DNA of 9,600 bases from an uncultured Beijerinckiaceae bacterium. GTDB taxonomy: Bacteria; Pseudomonadota; Alphaproteobacteria; Rhizobiales; Beijerinckiaceae. A program made the position numbers and the translations under genes. The first letter of the stretch is position 1. Each line of letters starts with the position of its first letter. Below the pieces are notes generated by a model, which was not told the DNA's origin, made no database searches, and was given only the letters and a program-made list of their open reading frames with translations. Of this stretch, positions 5,528 through 9,600 are shown one piece after another. The stretch spans positions 1 through 9,600 of the forward strand of contig CALMGA010000159.1 in assembly GCA_937863205.1 (NCBI GenBank), written 5' to 3'.

Positions 5528-7957
5528 TCAAACGCAGCGCATGTACAGCTCGCGCGGGTACCGTTCCTTCCAACGGTTGTGGAAGAGCTCCAGCTCGCTG
5601 GAGACGACCTGACCGGGGTCTTTCTTCGACAACGACTCATAGTGCAGGAGGACAGCTTTCGGATTGACGATGATACGCTGTTTCGCGGCGAGCAGCTTGA
5701 AGCAGAAATCAACATCGTTGTAGTTGGAAGCGAACGAGTCATCGTATCCTCCTACCTGATCGAAAAGGCTCTTGCGCGTCATAGAGCAGGCGCCGGTCGT
5801 CGCCGTAACGTTGTGGACCGCCGCGCAGATGCCGCCGTGACCTACGGTGTCTTCCGGCTCTCTATAGTACGGATGGCCGGGATCTCCGTTCACAACCGTC
5901 ACGCCGATATGCTGTATGCTGCGGTCCCCGAACAGAAGCTTCGCGCCGACCATGCCGACGCCTTCCTGCTGCTGGAACTGCAGCATTTGCTCGATCCAAT
6001 CCGGCGTCACCACCTCCATGTCGTCGTTGAGTATCAACATGTATTCGTCGCGCACATGGGCAGCGCCGAGGTTGATTTTACGGGCGATATTGAACTCCTT
6101 GTCCTCATAGCGGACAAACTCCGCATTCCATGAGTCCAGCTTGTCCAACGTCTTGTCGGACAGGTCGCCATTCTCCAGGATAATGATCTGCAAATTCTTC
6201 CAGGTCGAGCGCTCGACAATGCTTGCGACGAAGTTCTCCAGCAGGTTGACGGGACGGCCATCGATCAAGGCGGTCTTGTTTGCGGTGGGAATGAGCAACG
6301 ACACGAGGGGATCGCCCTTGATCCGGAATGTCGGATGAGTGGATCCCGGGATCGCCCCGTCGTCGGCCCGTCCGGGGAAGCCAATACGCTGCATGTGCTC
6401 CTCGAGCGCCGCCTTGGCCCGGGGAAGGGCGTAGCTCTTGACCTCGCCGCTCGTCGCTGTGGACGTCGGAAGCATGCGCCAGTGATAGAGGGAGAGAGGA
6501 ATGTGCTCGATCTTTCTGCTTTTTTCCGTGACGCGCAAGACGAGATCGTAGTCCTGCGCGCCGTCGAACGCCGATCGGAAACCGCCGACCGCGTCGAGCG
6601 CCGCCTTCCGGTAGATGCTGAGGTGCGCCGTGTATCCGCAGGTCAGCAGGAACTCGGGCGACCAAGCCGGCTTGAAGAAACGGCCGCAAACGTTGCCGTT
6701 GGTGTCAATTTTGTCTTCGTCGGAGTAAAGGAAGTCGAGTTCCCTGTCCTTGTTAACTGAAAATGCAACGTGGGCCAACGCATCGACCGTCAGTTCGTCG
6801 TCGTGGTCCAGTAACGCGACATATTCGCCGGTGGCGATGGCGAGCGCATCATTCGAGGCGGCCGATATGTGCCCGTTGCTTTGGCGGAATTTGACCTTGA
6901 TGCGCGGGTCGGTACCAGCCCAGAACCGCATCAGCGGCGCGATCCGTGGATCGGTCGAAGCGTCGTCGACTAGGCACAGTTCCCAGTTCTGGTAGATCTG
7001 CCAGAAAACGGATTCGATTGCGAAGTTCAGCCAACGGAGATCAACGTCGTAGATGGGCACCACGATCGATATCAGAGGCTGGTACGCGAGCGACCTGATC
7101 GCGACCGCCGTCTTCCGCCATTGCTTGACATGGGCGACGATTGTAGGGGGCAGATCGTCGGTCTCCGCCATCGCTGGGCTCGTCGACCTGAGCTGAACGA
7201 CACCAGCGATCAGGTCTTTCAACAGTGACATGCTCAATGATGACCGCCATGCGCCGTCCCTGAGGCCGCGCAGTTCTTCCTGGAAGCCGCAGGCCAACCA
7301 ATGTTCGAGCCCGCTTGCAAACCCGCCCGCCTCCACGTTTTGTCGTACGTCGGGATACCTGGCGAGGTAAGCGCTCTCATCATATACATCCGGGTCGGGC
7401 CCGAGAATCTCGTCGGTTTGCGGCGCAACATCGTCCGGAACGTTCCACAGGTCGCGGTAGACCCGGTGCAGTTCGAGGGGCGGAGTTTGAGTTTGTATGA
7501 ACAATCGTTGAAGCTGGAGAACGACTTCCAGCGTAGCGGGTGTGACGCATGATGGGTCGAAGTCGAGCCAGGAGACGAGATCGCGCGGATCGGCGATTGG
7601 CTGCAGACCTTTCCTATGGCCGACCGTTACGAAATGCGTCAGGGGGTCTTTGCCGTCCAGACACTGCACTTGGGAGACATAGAAATTCGTGTCGAATGTC
7701 GAATGTGGGTTTGCTCCCTCCTTCCAGCCCAGCGTGATGTAGTGCTCTAATGGATCGATGCCCGCGGCCCGGACATCCGGACGATGATTGAAGTAAAACC
7801 CGATCGAGAACAGCGGGTGAGACGATGCGAGTTGCCGCCATCCCTCGGTGGTGTAGTGATCTAAAGTAGAGCCTTCGCAGGAGGCTGCGCTGCTCGCGAA
7901 CCTGTACCAAATGGGATCGAACAGAGGGTGCGGACTTGCAGCGTTCGAGCCTACCAT
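5528..7957 (-). CDS. Large two-domain family 2 glycosyltransferase with N-terminal repeats
   Basis: This protein of about 809 residues probably adds sugars to a surface polysaccharide at the cytoplasmic side; no membrane segment is evident. The start chosen is ATG 7957, with seven Gs ending 9 nt upstream; the frame stays open to 8155, but the extra 66 residues lack family motifs. Residues 11-121 and 187-231 hold four copies of a repeat of the type F-D-x-x-F-Y...P-D-V...D-P-L-x-H-Y...G-W-x-E-G. GT-A domain 1 spans about 293-500: LISIVVPIYD, metal-binding DHDD at 384-387, YSDEDK near 411 and YHWRM near 491. Domain 2 spans about 549-780: LVSLLIPT, NDDME at 644-648, NYNDVDF near 745. Both domains look catalytically complete. 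Substrate and linkage cannot be read from the sequence. It is homologous to the broken gene at 1-1119 and faces it. Confidence 0.9.
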   Translation of the reverse strand: MVGSNAASPHPLFDPIWYRFASSAASCEGSTLDHYTTEGWRQLASSHPLFSIGFYFNHRPDVRAAGIDPLEHYITLGWKEGANPHSTFDTNFYVSQVQCLDGKDPLTHFVTVGHRKGLQPIADPRDLVSWLDFDPSCVTPATLEVVLQLQRLFIQTQTPPLELHRVYRDLWNVPDDVAPQTDEILGPDPDVYDESAYLARYPDVRQNVEAGGFASGLEHWLACGFQEELRGLRDGAWRSSLSMSLLKDLIAGVVQLRSTSPAMAETDDLPPTIVAHVKQWRKTAVAIRSLAYQPLISIVVPIYDVDLRWLNFAIESVFWQIYQNWELCLVDDASTDPRIAPLMRFWAGTDPRIKVKFRQSNGHISAASNDALAIATGEYVALLDHDDELTVDALAHVAFSVNKDRELDFLYSDEDKIDTNGNVCGRFFKPAWSPEFLLTCGYTAHLSIYRKAALDAVGGFRSAFDGAQDYDLVLRVTEKSRKIEHIPLSLYHWRMLPTSTATSGEVKSYALPRAKAALEEHMQRIGFPGRADDGAIPGSTHPTFRIKGDPLVSLLIPTANKTALIDGRPVNLLENFVASIVERSTWKNLQIIILENGDLSDKTLDKLDSWNAEFVRYEDKEFNIARKINLGAAHVRDEYMLILNDDMEVVTPDWIEQMLQFQQQEGVGMVGAKLLFGDRSIQHIGVTVVNGDPGHPYYREPEDTVGHGGICAAVHNVTATTGACSMTRKSLFDQVGGYDDSFASNYNDVDFCFKLLAAKQRIIVNPKAVLLHYESLSKKDPGQVVSSELELFHNRWKERYPRELYMRCV

Positions 7958-8186
7958 TTTTTGAATCCCCCCCACGCGCGTCGCATCGCGCATAGCAGAT
8001 CCCGGGCCTACCCTGCCACGATCGAATCTTTTTCCCTGCGCGCGTGTATGGACGTCGGCAGCGGCGAGTTGCAGAATGTTGGGAGCTTCGGAGCGGTAAT
8101 TGCCTATCAGGGCGAGGAAAAACCAGCTCGCCTGAAGTGGCGCGAAGTGATTCAAGCTCTCGACGCTTGTTGCCCGGGGCTTCGGG
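7958..8186. other. Upstream region between glycosyltransferase and IS5-type transposase
   Basis: These 229 bp separate two divergent genes. The run of seven C at 7967-7973 gives the - strand GGGGGGG that serves as ribosome site for the glycosyltransferase. Somewhere inside is the left end of the + strand insertion sequence. No terminal inverted repeat could be placed, because the right end of that element has been lost. No convincing promoter was seen. Confidence 0.4.
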
Positions 8187-9285
8187 ATGCGCGGTTCGGA
8201 TCAGCGGTCGGGCTCGCTGTTGTCCTACGTCGACCTGGAGAGCCGGGAGCGGGCCGACCACCCGCCTCGTACGATCCGCACCATCACCAACGAAGCCCTC
8301 CTGGCGCTGAGCACGGAGTTTGAGGCGCTCCACGCCGCCGGGGTTGGGCAGCCCTCGATCCCGCCCGAGCGCCTGCTGCGCGCCATGCTGCTGCAGGCCT
8401 TCTACGGCATCCGTTCGGAGGGCCAGATCATGGAGCGGCTGGAGTTCGACCTGCTGGTTCGTCGGGCTTGGCATCGACGAGGCCTGGGACCCGACGACCT
8501 TTGGCGGGAACCGCGACCGGCTGCTCGAAGGCGACGTGGCGCACAAGTTCCTCGCCGCCGCGCTGGCCCACCGCAAGGTGAAGCGGCGGCTGTCACCAGA
8601 GCACTTCAGCGTCGATGGCACGATGATCGAGGTCAAGCCGGGTCTGATTTGGGTGTCCATGAGAAGCGTCCGGCCCAAGGACGGGTCGGGCGAGCCGCCG
8701 GCACCCGGTCATAACGGCGAGGGCGACGTCCACGGCGAGCGCCGCGGCCACGCCAGCACCACCGATCCCGACGCCAGGCTGTACCGCAAGGGGCCGGGCC
8801 GCGAAGCCAGGCTGTGCGCCCTCGGGCACGCGTTGCTGGAAAGCCGCGACGGCCTTGTCGTCGACGCCTGCCTGACCCGGGCGGACGGCCACGCCGAGCG
8901 CATCGCCGCCCCGCACGTGATCGAGCCGCGCGCCGACCGGCCCAAGCGCATCACGCCGGGTGCCGACAAAGGCTACGACACGGAGGACTTCGTGAACGAG
9001 CTGCGCTTGTTCAACGTCGCCCCGCACGTCGCTGCCAAGCTGCAAGGGCTCCCCCATCGATGGGCGCACCATCTGCGGAGCCGGCGACAAGCTCAGCCAG
9101 CCACCACCCAGCGCCGCGGCAGTAGCACGAAGCCGCGTCATCCAGCCAAGCACATCGAGGAGGCGCTTGGCTGGATCAAGGCCGCCGCCGGCCTACGCAA
9201 AACCAGACATCGTGGGCTCGGGCGCGTCGGCTGGCCGTTCACCTTCACCATGGCCGCCTATGACCTGATCCGGCTTCCCAAGCTA
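8187..9285 (+). pseudogene. IS5/IS1182-type transposase, frameshifted
   Basis: It starts at ATG 8187 with the familiar opening MRGSDQRSGSLLSYVDLE, then IPPERLLRAMLLQAFYGIRSE and MERLEFDLL. There the frame breaks: where the family reads DLLFRWFVGLGIDEA, this copy jumps from GACCTGCTG straight to GTTCGTCGGG, consistent with an 8-base loss between two CTG repeats at 8451-8457. The following frame (8458 onward) carries the DDE transposase core: FSVDGTMIE with D at 8614-8616, PGADKGYD with D at 8965-8967, and IEEALGWIK with E at 9160-9162. A second disturbed patch lies at about 9040-9150, where the expected SPIDGRT appears in another frame. The C-terminal AAYDLIRLPKL ends at about 9282. All three acidic residues remain encoded, but not in one frame, so the gene is very probably inactive. 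Confidence 0.85.
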
Positions 9286-9600
9286 CAGCTTGAGCAGAGA
9301 CGGGACCAAACCGAACAAAGTGGCCATCACCATAACGCCACCGTCGCGGTCCGGCACGTCGGCCCGGTGGACAACCGCGTGCATCAGCAGGCCCTGCGCG
9401 TCCACAAGGACATGGCGCTTCCTGCCCTTGATCTTCTTGCCCGCGTCATAGCCCGGCGGGTCGACGCGGCAGCCCCCTTTTCCGCGCTCTTGACGCTCCC
9501 GCTGTCGATGATCGCCGCCATCGGGATGGCCTCGCGTCCGGCCGTCTCCCGGCAGGCCACGTACAGCGCGTGGTGCAGGCGCTTCAGCGTCCCGTCATGG
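9286..9600 (-). pseudogene. IS5-family (IS427-like) transposase fragment, partial at right edge
   Basis: Read on the - strand from the window edge, this fragment gives HDGTLKRLHHALYVACRE, then AAIIDSGSVKSAEKG with the first catalytic aspartate. After a one-base shift in the C run at 9473-9477 it continues with GYDAGKKIKGRKRHVLVDAQ, HAVVHRADVPDRDGG and LFGLVPSLLKL. The usual next motif YADGGY, with the second aspartate, is missing: the reading stops at TAG 9285-9283, where the other transposase's C terminus begins. The fragment is therefore truncated at its 3' end. The shift at the C run could be decay or, as in some IS5-family elements with two reading frames, a site of ribosomal frameshifting. 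The rest of the gene lies beyond the window. Confidence 0.8.

Noticed and set aside
5510..6133. 207-codon + strand open frame
   Set aside because: It lies wholly within the opposite strand of the glycosyltransferase, apart from its first bases, and shows no motif of its own.
7958..8155. N-terminal extension of the large glycosyltransferase by 66 residues
   Set aside because: The extension has no family motif, lies next to an insertion sequence, and the start at 7957 has a good ribosome site.
9286..9600. Continuation of the + strand transposase frame to the window edge
   Set aside because: The frame is open only because it is antisense to GC-rich transposase coding sequence; the + strand protein resembles its family only up to LPKL.
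1..9600. CRISPR arrays, tRNA or rRNA genes
   Set aside because: No regularly spaced repeats and no tRNA- or rRNA-like sequences were seen on reading both strands.

Overview
The window comes from a GC-rich bacterial chromosome or large plasmid, most likely an alphaproteobacterium. This is inferred from the codon choice and from the kinds of insertion sequence present; there is no rRNA or housekeeping marker to confirm it. It looks like a cell-surface polysaccharide locus that has been repeatedly invaded by insertion sequences. Several genes are dead or truncated.

Left part (1-2327, + strand): a family 2 glycosyltransferase runs in from the left edge. It survives only as a pseudogene broken by frameshifts and an in-frame stop. 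Its last codons overlap (GTGA) the start of an intact secreted protein of 403 residues, which looks like a glycosidase-type beta-propeller with three cysteine pairs. Next comes the N-terminal third of a decayed ISL3-family transposase on the - strand (about 2377-2808), then about 200 bp with no recognisable content.

Centre (3087-5258): a complete IS1595-family element. It has 22-bp terminal inverted repeats with two mismatches and a perfect 8-bp target duplication (GAACGACG at 3079-3086 and 5259-5266). It encodes an intact zinc-ribbon/DDE transposase and carries passenger genes: an 86-aa protein, an antisense 90-aa ORF, and an AT-richer 235-aa protein with an R-x4-H motif of the kind found in HEPN proteins. 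The 90-aa and 235-aa starts overlap head to head in one CATG. This cargo is the least explained part of the window and the best candidate for something new.

Right part: an intact, large (about 809 aa) two-domain glycosyltransferase on the - strand (5528-7957), with four copies of a short aromatic/PDV repeat at its N terminus. It is homologous to the dead glycosyltransferase on the left, and the two point towards each other. Upstream of it lies a frameshifted IS5/IS1182-type transposase on the + strand (8187 to about 9285). This abuts a truncated second IS5-family transposase on the - strand (9286-9600) that runs off the right edge.

Together, the glycosyltransferases and the secreted propeller protein suggest synthesis and trimming or binding of an exported glycan. 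The four insertion-sequence remnants explain the rearrangement and gene loss.
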